From assembly GCF_039794105.1 (NCBI RefSeq), contig NZ_JBDIWA010000006.1:68869-132868 (forward strand): DNA of 64,000 nucleotides, read 5' to 3'. Source of the stretch: Kuenenia sp039794105. Lineage in GTDB: Bacteria > Planctomycetota > Brocadiia > Brocadiales > Brocadiaceae. The notes under the pieces are model-generated. The model was not told where the DNA came from and did no database searches. It saw nothing but the letters and a program-made list of their open reading frames with translations. The number at the start of each line of letters is the position of its first letter. Positions within the stretch are counted from its first letter, which is position 1. Below are positions 44,870 to 53,946 of the stretch, piece after piece. The position numbers were made by a program, and so were the translations under genes.

Positions 44870-46627
44870 TTATTTCATTGAAGCATTCAAATCCCTTAAC
44901 AAATCCTCAAGATTCACCGGTACAATTTGGACGGCTTGTCCCAGGCTTATTGTTCTTGCCAGTGTATTCCTTAACACAGGATTCTTTAACTGTTTAAAAC
45001 CATATCCTATTAAAATGTCTAATGTTTGCGGATATTGTTTGATTAATTGATAAACATTTGTAGCCGCAGTTGCCGAATTTATCTGTTCGGTAATTTCCTC
45101 TTGGTTAGATTTCAGCGTTTTCCATACATTAATACCAAAAAAGAATATAGCGGCATATTCTATAAAACCACTGAGTCCCAGCAAGAAGTAAAATTGAGGA
45201 ATGAGGTGAAATGAAACAGGTTGGGCGACAACCCTGAATACGCAACCTAATATGATGAGGAAAAACGTTAAATTCAATAATTTTGGGCTACACAGTTTTA
45301 CTCCTTTGCTTAGCGGAATCATTTTAGAGGCGCACCCGATAATCATCATACTGATAAATCCTACAAAAATTGCGTGCCGATATGCTCCAAATAAGGCATG
45401 AGAAACCTTTTCTCCTGTAAATGTCTCATATAGGGTAAAAGTTAAAAAGGCACTTTCGGAGACAAATAACCAGAATATGGCTGCCCAAATGTATTTTCTG
45501 AAACCGGTTGGGAGTTTAACCTTGTTTTGAACAAGCTTCTTTTTATCGAATAAGTTTAAATTATAAATAAATAGAAAAACGCCGAGGGCTTCCAAAAGTC
45601 CTGAAATGCAAGATATTGCGGTAAAAAATCCGTAAAGATTTGGTGTATAGCCTTTGTAAAATTCGGAGAAGACCCTTAACGCTATTGAGAGGTTTAGCAG
45701 ATATAGCACATATGCGCTATTTTTTCTGTTGGGGATTTGTATGCCGAGAAATATTGGTAATGTTTTAGTAAAAATACCAATTATTACCAAACAAGAAAAA
45801 CCGACAATTTGAATATGCCTGATAGGGTCTTTAAAATATGCTGGTATCTCTGTGTTACCTACTATGCAGTAATGGAAATGTAAGGCAGTAAAAACAAATG
45901 CTTGCAAAAGAAACCAAAGAAAACTCGATAGTATGAAACCTTCATAAACTTCATAGTCACGTTTTTCTGAAGAAAAATATGTTCTGCATAAAACATACAT
46001 AAAAATAGCAATTGAAGCCGTTTGCAGTGACAATCCCGCAAATACCGGAATTTTTAAGAAAAGCCCCCCGGAATAATAAGAAATTGTTTTGAAAACAAAA
46101 GATAATAAAATCCCTATTGCCATGAAGAAAAAAGATTTATATGCCAGTTGCGTACTATACAAAATCGTATTCCAAAACTTTGGCAAAGCAAAAAATGAAA
46201 TACCCATTATGAATAAGCCCACCCATCCATAAACCTGCGTATCTCCGTGTGTTTCCAGTAACACCCAGGGAACGGAGAGGAACGATCTCTTATATGCCAT
46301 GTATGCTAACATTGCAGCTCCATACAGACAACCAGTGGAAAGCACGATGATAATTGATGTTTTTATAAAAAATTCATAGATATGCTCTGTTTGGGGTTTG
46401 ATTAAAGACACGGCATCATTTTCTACTTCTTTGCCGTCAATAAGGTTTTGCAGGTCCTCCACTAGTGTTGATGGATTGACGTTGTGCATCTTGGCGAAAA
46501 AAGAAATAGGTTTGTCCGGAAGCGAATCACCTCCACACATTATCCCATAGGTGTCAAATATCTTTCGGGTCACCAGAAACTTTTCTGCAATTTCCTTTAC
46601 CGTACTATCTTCCCGAATCCTGTCCAT
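44870..46627 (-). CDS. NnrS-type 12-helix membrane protein with DUF542 and DUF1858 ends
   Basis: The 585-residue protein has three parts. Residues 1-70 are a RIC/ScdA N-terminal-type domain (DUF542: STVKEIAEKFLVTRKIFDTYGIMCGGD), known from iron-sulphur repair proteins. Residues about 90-500 hold twelve membrane helices with HGDTQVYGWVGLFIMGISFFALPKFW and HCC-like His residues, as in NnrS and haem-copper oxidase-like proteins. The C-terminal 80 residues are a DUF1858 (NVYQLIKQYPQTLDILIGYGF). NnrS relieves nitrosative stress, so a role in NO or nitrite metabolism is likely. A link with anammox NO chemistry is inference. Confidence 0.82.
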   Translation of the reverse strand: MDRIREDSTVKEIAEKFLVTRKIFDTYGIMCGGDSLPDKPISFFAKMHNVNPSTLVEDLQNLIDGKEVENDAVSLIKPQTEHIYEFFIKTSIIIVLSTGCLYGAAMLAYMAYKRSFLSVPWVLLETHGDTQVYGWVGLFIMGISFFALPKFWNTILYSTQLAYKSFFFMAIGILLSFVFKTISYYSGGLFLKIPVFAGLSLQTASIAIFMYVLCRTYFSSEKRDYEVYEGFILSSFLWFLLQAFVFTALHFHYCIVGNTEIPAYFKDPIRHIQIVGFSCLVIIGIFTKTLPIFLGIQIPNRKNSAYVLYLLNLSIALRVFSEFYKGYTPNLYGFFTAISCISGLLEALGVFLFIYNLNLFDKKKLVQNKVKLPTGFRKYIWAAIFWLFVSESAFLTFTLYETFTGEKVSHALFGAYRHAIFVGFISMMIIGCASKMIPLSKGVKLCSPKLLNLTFFLIILGCVFRVVAQPVSFHLIPQFYFLLGLSGFIEYAAIFFFGINVWKTLKSNQEEITEQINSATAATNVYQLIKQYPQTLDILIGYGFKQLKNPVLRNTLARTISLGQAVQIVPVNLEDLLRDLNASMK

Positions 46628-47042
46628 AAAAATGATCCTAAAAATTTTCTAAGGTAATTTCATAGAACTACTGTTTTTAACAGTGATTATTATGCTTTAT
46701 GATAAAGTGATATTCTACTGTAACCAGATATGCAAAATAAAAAACTGAACCAAGTAAAGTTAAATGAAAATACTATATCAGGCTAAAAAAGTAGTGTCAA
46801 TGACTAACTAATAAATATAATGCAATTTTGAATACCTATAAAAAATTGCGGAAGGTTCGATAAAATTAGTAGAGAAACCTTTTTGTTTTGGTTATATTTA
46901 CTCATTATGCTATTTTTATCCGAATCGATAAAGATCACTCATAAAAGTATTTAAATGTTTAGGAATTTCACTGTTTATACGAATTTAAATGTAACACTTA
47001 TTTTAATATTTTCCATTTTTTCTCAACTGAATAAATAACAAT
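46628..47042. other. 415-base divergent gap, no feature identified
   Basis: AT-rich intergenic DNA between the NnrS-like gene and parA. A small ACTGTTTTTAACAGT palindrome at about 46671-46685 lies close to the NnrS-like start and could be an operator. No repeat family members or genes were found. Confidence 0.5.
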
Positions 47043-47831
47043 ATGCGTAGTATTGCGCTAACAAATCAAAAGGGTGGTGTTGCTAAAACAACGACAACAG
47101 TAAACCTTGGCGCCTGTCTTTCTGAAATGGGAAAGAAGGTTTTATTGGTTGATTTGGACCCTCAGGGCAACATGAGTTCATGGTTTGGGCTCGATATACA
47201 TTCCTTAGAAAAATCGATGTACAATGTCTTTTTGCAAGAGGTTTATTTTGAAGAGATTTTGAAAGATACTTGTGTTCATAATCTCACCCTTGCCCCCTCG
47301 AACGTTGCATTGGCAGGTGTAGAAAGAATTTTGGCAAATGAAAAAGAACGCGACCTTATCTTACGCAAAAGAATCTCTCCTATTGCAAATAATTATGATT
47401 ATATTTTGTTGGATTGCCCGCCTTCATTAGGCTTGATAACGATAAATGCACTTACTTTTGTAAAAGAAGTCTTTATTCCTCTTGAAACAAAAGTGCTGGC
47501 GTTGAATGGGCTAGTAACACTTGTAAATACCGTTCAGGTAATAAAGGAACGGCTGAATCATAAACTAGAAGTCACCGGTATCATTGCGTGCAGGTTTGAT
47601 AGCAGGACAAATCTAAGCAATGAGGTATTTAAACAAGTGAAAGAGCGTTTTCATGAAAAGGTTTTTAATACAATAATTCGTGAAAATGTACGTTTGGCAG
47701 AATGTCCAATTTCCGCAAAACCTATTACTATGTATGCACCTGAAAGTTCCGGAGCAAAAGACTATATAGCGCTAGCAAAAGAAGTAGTAGGATTAGAAAC
47801 TACCAGGGAAAAAGATATGCCAAAAGAATAA
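47043..47831 (+). CDS. parA: ParA/Soj family ATPase
   Basis: A 262-residue Walker-type ATPase with the deviant Walker A KGGVAKTTTTVNL at 10-22, switch regions DLDPQGNMSSWFGL and LLDCPPSLGLITINAL. ParA partitions chromosomes or plasmids with ParB and parS. No parB lies downstream; the next gene is on the other strand, and no parS (TGTTTCACGTGAAACA) was seen. Its partner is thus elsewhere, or it is an orphan that places another complex. Confidence 0.9.
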   Translation: MRSIALTNQKGGVAKTTTTVNLGACLSEMGKKVLLVDLDPQGNMSSWFGLDIHSLEKSMYNVFLQEVYFEEILKDTCVHNLTLAPSNVALAGVERILANEKERDLILRKRISPIANNYDYILLDCPPSLGLITINALTFVKEVFIPLETKVLALNGLVTLVNTVQVIKERLNHKLEVTGIIACRFDSRTNLSNEVFKQVKERFHEKVFNTIIRENVRLAECPISAKPITMYAPESSGAKDYIALAKEVVGLETTREKDMPKE

Positions 47832-47914
47832 TTTACATTCTATTTGTTGTACAAATAAACATACAGAATAAATGAATGTCTCTATAGATTGCTAACTACA
47901 GGATCTTCCAAAAA

Positions 47915-48466
47915 TCATGAGCATCTACGAGCGATGTAAGCTCTCAAACGGTTTCTGACTAATTTATCTACTTCCGAAAATATTTTCTGTACGCCAACAC
48001 GGTCTTTTTTCGGGGTATGTCCTTTAGCCCAGACGAGCTTTGGCAAAAACTCATCATAGAGCGCAAAAATGCTTTTATAGATATCCGCATTCCGCAAAAC
48101 TGTGCCCTTTCTTTTACTGAGATAATAAACGTCCTCAAGCCTCCTTCTTCGTCCAGGCAAATCAACTGCGGTACGGCAGTCTGTATAAATTGTTATGAAA
48201 CCCCTCTTTTCAGAGACCTTGTTCCCGTTTTCTAATGTGAGGGATTCAAGTGCCCAAAGGAGTGTCTGAAGTTCCAGCCGCGTATTCGTTGTATTCTCCA
48301 CAATCCTTGTTTTCACTGCATCCGGAAAATGCAATGCCTCGAACATGTCTTTATCTGCAGGTGTTTCACCAGGGTTATGCGGAATACACAAAAATCCACC
48401 TACGCCAAGCTTTCTCCCCGGGTTGTAGCTGGAATCAATAAAAATCGTTAAATGAGATTTATTCAT
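47915..48466 (-). CDS. RNase H fold protein (RNase HI-like)
   Basis: A 183-residue protein with the RNase H active-site pattern: Asp11 in FIDSSYNPG, Glu65 in TRLELQTLLWALESL, Asp96 in IYTDCRTA, and a final His150/Asp region in WAKGHTPKKDR followed by VDKLVRNR. Length exceeds simple RNase HI (about 155) owing to an insertion around residues 30-55 and 100-120. It should cut RNA in RNA-DNA hybrids. It is not linked to a DNA polymerase gene here. Confidence 0.8.
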   Translation of the reverse strand: MNKSHLTIFIDSSYNPGRKLGVGGFLCIPHNPGETPADKDMFEALHFPDAVKTRIVENTTNTRLELQTLLWALESLTLENGNKVSEKRGFITIYTDCRTAVDLPGRRRRLEDVYYLSKRKGTVLRNADIYKSIFALYDEFLPKLVWAKGHTPKKDRVGVQKIFSEVDKLVRNRLRAYIARRCS

Positions 48467-48663
48467 TGAGAATCGAAATATCGCCTTCTTTACAAAAAAA
48501 TTGAAAAAGTATACAGGCCGCTCTTATTGAGTAATTGGGTATAGAGCCGCAAAGTGTGTTAAAATGTGGGTTCTAGCGCGCCAAACATGGGTATGCACTG
48601 TGCGTTTAGCAATGCGATGAAACCTGCCCATTGACAAGGGACAATTAAACGCTAAAATACGGC

Positions 48664-49047
48664 ATGGAATTAAATCACATTGGCATCACAAATAAGAGCG
48701 AAGACCACGCCCTGAAATTTTATCGGGACTTTTTAGGTCTTGAAAAAACAAGAGAAATACTTTTACCTCCGGAACTTTCAAAGCAATTATTCTCTCTTTC
48801 CCGAGAGATCAAAGTGTTGGTTTTTGAAGAGCCCGGGATAAAGATTGAGGTATTTATCTCTGATTTTAAGCATGCATGTCCAAATTTTACGCATTTCGGG
48901 ATGATGATTGAAAGCTTTTCGGATATTGCAGAAAAGGCGCAGCGATTTGGTGCGGAACTTATTGAGGGAAAACATAAAGAGAAGACAGTATATTTCCTTA
49001 AGGATTTTTCCGGCAACCTGATTGAAATAAAGCAAAAATCCCAATGA
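48664..49047 (+). CDS. VOC-superfamily (glyoxalase-like) protein
   Basis: A 127-residue protein with two beta-alpha-beta-beta-beta modules starting MELNHIGITNKSEDHALKFYRDFLGLEKT and ending FLKDFSGNLIEIKQK. His5, Glu-rich EVFI and the final Glu are likely metal ligands, as in glyoxalase I, methylmalonyl-CoA epimerase and extradiol dioxygenases. The sequence does not decide which. It stands alone. Confidence 0.85.
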   Translation: MELNHIGITNKSEDHALKFYRDFLGLEKTREILLPPELSKQLFSLSREIKVLVFEEPGIKIEVFISDFKHACPNFTHFGMMIESFSDIAEKAQRFGAELIEGKHKEKTVYFLKDFSGNLIEIKQKSQ

Positions 49048-49275
49048 GGAATGCCTTATTGACGATGGCTCTTTTTATTTTGCCACTGCATTTTTCATAT
49101 TCATACCTTAAAATATTGAGATACACTTGAAGAATCTTTTCAGGGTAATTTTACAGCAATAAAGATCCAATCCCCTTGTTGTGCGGTATTCTGTTATTTC
49201 TATTTATACAATGCAATTTCAGATTGACAAAGACCTTCTAAAGGACGAGTCCAATTCCCCCTGAACTTTTTTGAT

Positions 49276-50754
49276 TTACAGGACGTGTAATTTACTGACC
49301 TTGCGGAAATGGTAACCGTAAACTGCGAGGGTAATGGAAAGTGGTAATAATTCCCGATGGTGAAAGGATGTCCATAACAAGAGCTTCCAAAAGTGAAAGC
49401 GTTCATTGCCAAGGATACCGAGGTGGTAGATGGCGCGGAATAACGCCAGTATATCATTAAAGGTAATTTGCGCTTTAATCTTTGGCGTTTTATATTCCCG
49501 GAAGAAGGTCTTTATGCGTTGATAGTGGTTTTTGGGAGTATAAATGTGTTTCAATATTTTTTTATATCCTTCCCGGAATGTCTCAATATCCATTTTAGGG
49601 ATAATGTTCGTAGTTCCGTCTACATTGTCCCCCGACATCTGTCCAAGTAAGCGCCCCTCCTGCATTAGGCGTTCGTATAGCCGCGTCCCTGCCGGGGCCT
49701 GAAGCAGGCCAATCATCGCAGACACAATCCCGCTATTCTGTATAAAATCAATTTGTCGCTGAAAGATGGATGGTGTGTCGCTGTCAAAACCAACGATAAA
49801 ACCCGCTTGTACTTGCAGTCCGGCCCGCTGAATACGCCGTACGTCTTCGAGGAGGTTACGGTTTTTATTTTGTTTTTTGTTACATTCTGCCAGGCTATCC
49901 GTATCCGGCGTTTCAATCCCGATAAACACCGTAATAAAGCCCGCTTCGGACATCATTTGCATCAGGGATTCATCATCGGCAATGTTAATGGAGATTTCGG
50001 TGTTAAACGTTATCGGCACATGTTCGCCTTGCCATTTGATCAGGGCTGGCAGTAGTTCGTTCTTGAGGTTTTTTTTATTACCGAGGAGATTGTCATCTAC
50101 GAAGAATACAGGTCCACGCCAACCCCTGTTATAGAAACTGTCCAACTCGGCAATAATCTGTTCAACAGTTTTGGTGCGTGTACGTCGTCCAAATAATGAA
50201 GTCACGTTGCAAAACTCGCAGTGGTATGGACAACCACGGGAGTACTGTATGCTCATTGATGCGTATTGATTCAGATCGGCTAATTCCCATAGAGGGGTAG
50301 GTGTTTTTTGAATGTCGGCAAAATTAGATGAGATGTATACACGTTTAGCGCAATTATTATTCAGGTCTTCCAAAAAGGATGGCAGGGTTAGCTCTGCTTC
50401 GTTGAGTACGAAATGATCGACATTCTCAAACTGTTCATGTTCGCTTGTGAATAAAGGGCCTCCGGCAACCACCTTAACGCCGGCTTTACTGCAACGTCCA
50501 ATGATATGTTTTGCCGACGTTCTTTGAACAACCATGCCGCTGATAAACGCATAATCTGCCCATAACAGATCGTCATCCGTGAGTTTTGTTACATTGACGT
50601 CTATCAGGCGCTTTGACCACCCTGACGGCAGCATTGCAGCAACTGTCAGGAGTCCCAGCGGGGGAAAGGATGCCTTTTTGCGTATGAATTTAAGGGCGTG
50701 TTTAAAACTCCAGAATGTATCCGGGAATTCAGGGTATATTAGTAATATATTCAA
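49276..50754 (-). CDS. B12-binding radical SAM protein with DUF4070-type C terminus
   Basis: A 492-residue enzyme. The N-terminal part (LLIYPEFPDTFWSFKHALKF, FPPLGLLTVAAML, DYAFISGMVVQ) is a cobalamin-binding domain, the middle a radical SAM barrel with the cluster motif CPYHCEFC in SRGCPYHCEFCNVT, and the C-terminal about 130 residues match the DUF4070 type (IKAQITFNDILALFRAIYHLG). Such enzymes methylate or modify lipids, hopanoids or cofactors. The substrate is open; an anammox-specific lipid would be a guess. No neighbours hint at it. Confidence 0.88.
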   Translation of the reverse strand: MNILLIYPEFPDTFWSFKHALKFIRKKASFPPLGLLTVAAMLPSGWSKRLIDVNVTKLTDDDLLWADYAFISGMVVQRTSAKHIIGRCSKAGVKVVAGGPLFTSEHEQFENVDHFVLNEAELTLPSFLEDLNNNCAKRVYISSNFADIQKTPTPLWELADLNQYASMSIQYSRGCPYHCEFCNVTSLFGRRTRTKTVEQIIAELDSFYNRGWRGPVFFVDDNLLGNKKNLKNELLPALIKWQGEHVPITFNTEISINIADDESLMQMMSEAGFITVFIGIETPDTDSLAECNKKQNKNRNLLEDVRRIQRAGLQVQAGFIVGFDSDTPSIFQRQIDFIQNSGIVSAMIGLLQAPAGTRLYERLMQEGRLLGQMSGDNVDGTTNIIPKMDIETFREGYKKILKHIYTPKNHYQRIKTFFREYKTPKIKAQITFNDILALFRAIYHLGILGNERFHFWKLLLWTSFHHRELLPLSITLAVYGYHFRKVSKLHVL

Positions 50755-51718
50755 TATGTTTTATTTAATAAGTGATAGGAAATCACACTTTCCATGTGAA
50801 TCAAATGTTAAACTAAAATGGAAGACGATTGCAAGCATTTTTAATTTTTTAAGCAATATTATCAAAATTATAACAATTTGGCTGTTTGAAAATTGGTTAT
50901 AGTTCGCCCACATTTAACCTGAACAAACCAAGAGCCAAGCAAGCAAGAGATAAAAAATACGAAGTATGAAACACGAAATGCGAAACAAAATACAAAATCC
51001 CAATGAAAAAAACGGAGTTTTAGACATTTGAAAACTGAAATTTAGGATTTGTTTCGTACTTCGTGTTTGTTTGGTTCCGGAGATGGCAGTTTAGGTATGT
51101 TTAAAAAAAAGGAAAAATACAGAGTAAGGAATATTTTTATCATTTAACTGGTAAATTTATTATTATACGATATTATTGAATAGTAGATGATGAATTTGGG
51201 CATTGTTTAATTTGCGAAATATACGAAAATAATAAAAGAAAGTATGTCGTAATATGATTTTCTGCGAAACATCGTCCACAAATTGTTCTCAATCTTCTCT
51301 TTTGATGAGAAAAATCGTTACTTGATTCCCAATACTCTGTTTTTCAGAGGGATTTTTTTCAGAGAAGAAAGAACATTATCACATCCGTTACTAGCCTATT
51401 ACATGAGTTGTTCTTCCGCCATATACCAAAAAAACATAGTTTTATCAAATAATTCTAAAAGGAATTATAACGCCGCCAATCACGATCCCGACGTTGTGTT
51501 GTTTTTGATGTATTTGGTTTTCCTTGAAAGTTATCAAGGAATCGAAGGGGTTATATTTTAAACATCCCCGTAGTTCCTTCCTTGTGAAAGAGGGGAAATG
51601 ATGGGTGATTATATATACAGATGTCACGTTTTTACAGCGACGGGAAGTATGTTGCTGGCCTGACAATAGTACAATAGGGATAGTTTATTCCTACAATATT
51701 TTTTGAAAGAAGGGGTTT
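50755..51718. repeat. 964-base gap with repeat remnants
   Basis: A family A-like left end (ACAATTTGGCTGTTTGAAAA) lies at about 50868-50893, a heptamer-period array at 50959-51000 (ACGAAGT, ATGAAAC, ACGAAAT, GCGAAAC, AAAATAC, AAAATCC) and a complementary degenerate stretch to about 51070. From 51070 to 51718 the sequence is AT-rich; open frames there (for example from 51283) lack family or composition support. No gene is called. Confidence 0.6.
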
Positions 51719-53068
51719 ATGAAAAATTTTCAAGCGTTTAATTTTAATTCTAACATTGTTGCAGGTATAGAGTCGGTTGGGTATGTCACCCCAACGCCGA
51801 TTCAATTACAGGCAATTCCGCTGATTTTAGAGGGGACAGACGTAATGGGCCTGGCGCAGACAGGCACCGGCAAGACAGCCGCATTTGTGCTGCCGATACT
51901 ACACAGATTGATGCAGGGAGAACGCGGCAAAATACGTGCTCTTGTTGTAGTCCCAACCCGTGAACTGGCTGAACAGGTTCTTCAGGATTTCAAAACCCTC
52001 GGGTCAAAAACATCATTAAGAAGCATTAGCATTTACGGGGGCGTCAGCATTACCCAGCAGATCAATAGACTCAGAAGCGGCGTAGAGATTGTTGTTGCCT
52101 GCCCCGGAAGGCTTTTGGACCATATGAAGCAAAGGACCATCGATCTTTCAAAGGTAGAGGTGTTGGTGCTTGATGAAGCGGATCATATGTTCGACATGGG
52201 ATTTCTTCCGGATATCAGAAAGATAATAAAGTGTTTATCGCATAAACGGCAAACATTGCTTTTTTCTGCGACCATGCCAGATGAGATCCGAAAGTTGGCG
52301 CAGGAAGCGCTAACAAAACCGGTGACTGTTCAATTAGGGAAAACCGCTCCGGCATCCACGGTTAAACACGCCTTATATCCGGTGAAACAACATCTGAAAA
52401 TACCCCTTCTTCTGAAAATATTGCAACATACAGACACCCAGTCGGTGCTGATTTTTACCCGCACCAAGTACAGGGCAAAGAGTTTGGGCGACCGGCTAAT
52501 AAGGGCTGGGTACAAGGCTACGTCGTTTCAGGGGAATTTGTCACAACCACAACGGCAGGCGGCTTTAGGTGGGTTTCGAAATGGCGCCTACCAGATCCTT
52601 GTTGCGACAGATATTGCAGCACGCGGCATAGACATTTCACAAATTTCGCACGTTATTAACTATGATATTCCTGATACCCCGGAGGCATATGTCCATCGTA
52701 TTGGCAGAACTGGTCGTGCGGCACGTACCGGAGATGCTTTTACTCTGGTAACAGAAGAGGACAAAGCAATGGTACGCAGTATTGAAAATATACTTGGCTC
52801 ACGTATCGAACGATATACCCTGGAAAATTTCGATTATTCTGTGCCTGCATTAAAGAACACAGGAACACATGTTGCGCCAACACAGAAAAAAATTGTACGC
52901 AACAAAATGGATTGGCACCAAAAAAGGGATATTAGGGGAAAGACTGATTTAAAAAAGGATATGAGCACTTCCACAATGAAAAAACAATATTCCTTTATAA
53001 AGACCAAAACTACCCGTCCCTTATCCGCAAATATAAAGACCGCGCCACGTCCATTAAAACATAAATAA
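51719..53068 (+). CDS. rhlE: DEAD-box RNA helicase (RhlE-like)
   Basis: A 449-residue helicase with the Q motif FNSNIVAGIESVGYVTPTPIQ, motif I AQTGTGKT, motif II DEAD (VLDEADHMFDMGF), motif III SATMPDE and motif VI HRIGRTGRA. The basic C-terminal tail of about 90 residues (KKIVRNKMDWHQKRD, KTAPRPLKHK) resembles RhlE, which acts on ribosome assembly and mRNA decay. An AAGAAGGGG site precedes the ATG. A second DEAD-box gene lies 3.7 kb further on. Confidence 0.93.
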   Translation: MKNFQAFNFNSNIVAGIESVGYVTPTPIQLQAIPLILEGTDVMGLAQTGTGKTAAFVLPILHRLMQGERGKIRALVVVPTRELAEQVLQDFKTLGSKTSLRSISIYGGVSITQQINRLRSGVEIVVACPGRLLDHMKQRTIDLSKVEVLVLDEADHMFDMGFLPDIRKIIKCLSHKRQTLLFSATMPDEIRKLAQEALTKPVTVQLGKTAPASTVKHALYPVKQHLKIPLLLKILQHTDTQSVLIFTRTKYRAKSLGDRLIRAGYKATSFQGNLSQPQRQAALGGFRNGAYQILVATDIAARGIDISQISHVINYDIPDTPEAYVHRIGRTGRAARTGDAFTLVTEEDKAMVRSIENILGSRIERYTLENFDYSVPALKNTGTHVAPTQKKIVRNKMDWHQKRDIRGKTDLKKDMSTSTMKKQYSFIKTKTTRPLSANIKTAPRPLKHK

Positions 53069-53138
53069 GTGCGCCGTGTGTGGTTTTTCTGAAAGGAAAA
53101 TGGTTTAAGAAACCGATTTAAAAATAGGAGCGGTTGTT

Positions 53139-53642
53139 GTGGGAATGTTAGGCGTTGCACTGGTGTATGTTGGCTTTGTTCTGTTTATGAATGGCTTGAT
53201 GGTTTTGGGAAAGTTAAACGCAAGGCATGTATTTCCAATGAACCTGTTTGCCGGTGCTCTTATTGTGGCCGGAGCTATGAGGACTGTTTTTGTTCATGGT
53301 GGCGAAATAATAACCTATTTTTATACCATGCAGTCCCTGTTGTTTGGATTTACCTATTTATGGGTAGGCATCAACGCTATAGGGAACCATGAGGGCAAGG
53401 GATTAGGATGGTATTGCTTATTAGTGTCTGTAGTTGCCGTTCCGACGTCATTTACTGCAATGCCTGATATAGGATTACTGATATTGTGGTTAATGTGGGC
53501 GAGTTTGTGGTTTATGTTTTTTCTGCTGCTTGGACTCGGAAAGGCTATTGAAAAAATTACCGGTTACTGGACAATTGTTAATGCCATAGTAACGGGTATC
53601 GCCGGATATACAATCTTAGTCGAAATCTGGCCCTGGCAATAA
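53139..53642 (+). CDS. AmiS/UreI family transporter
   Basis: A 167-residue membrane protein with six hydrophobic segments, starting GMLGVALVYVGFVLFMNGLMVLGK and containing FAGALIVAGAMRT. This is the AmiS/UreI family of proton-gated urea channels or short amide transporters. An AGGAG at 53126-53130 is eight bases before the GTG, which decides the start over the ATG six bases later. No urease or amidase genes occur in the window, so its substrate use depends on genes elsewhere. Confidence 0.85.
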   Translation: MGMLGVALVYVGFVLFMNGLMVLGKLNARHVFPMNLFAGALIVAGAMRTVFVHGGEIITYFYTMQSLLFGFTYLWVGINAIGNHEGKGLGWYCLLVSVVAVPTSFTAMPDIGLLILWLMWASLWFMFFLLLGLGKAIEKITGYWTIVNAIVTGIAGYTILVEIWPWQ

Positions 53643-53946
53643 TGTAATGATATAGTACCTTGTCAGTAATTTCAGGCGGATTCAGGTTTGTAACCCGAAC
53701 CCATAGTTTATTTGGCGAATAGCGGCCTATGTACTTTAATGGCCAAATCCCTCCTACTGGCTGGCAGGAACAATATAAAACGTGGGGTTCAAGTTGCAAA
53801 CTTGAACCCGCCATGTGTAATTTCTTTGCACTTTTTGGCAAAATATTTAATGGTCCCTTCTGCAGTCAGCAATCTAAAGTCGGCAATCGGTGGTGGACCA
53901 ATGACTGTTTGCTTCTGGCTAAGCCAGATTAGGAGGTATCTAAATA
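53643..53946. repeat. Family B element, inverted copy, before glgP
   Basis: Starts TAGTACCTTGTCAGTAATTTC at 53653 and ends near 53940 with GGCTAAGCCAGATTAGGAGG, the complement of the TAGTACCTTGTCGGCATAGCC end of 22595. The interior holds the hairpin GGTTCAAGTTGCAAACTTGAACC at 53788-53810. The final AGGAGG lies 8-13 bases before the glgP ATG, so a repeat end seems to supply the ribosome binding site. Confidence 0.6.

Noticed and set aside
51283..51561. 92-codon open frame
   Set aside because: No recognisable motif, no ribosome site and AT-driven composition; the gap holds repeat remnants.
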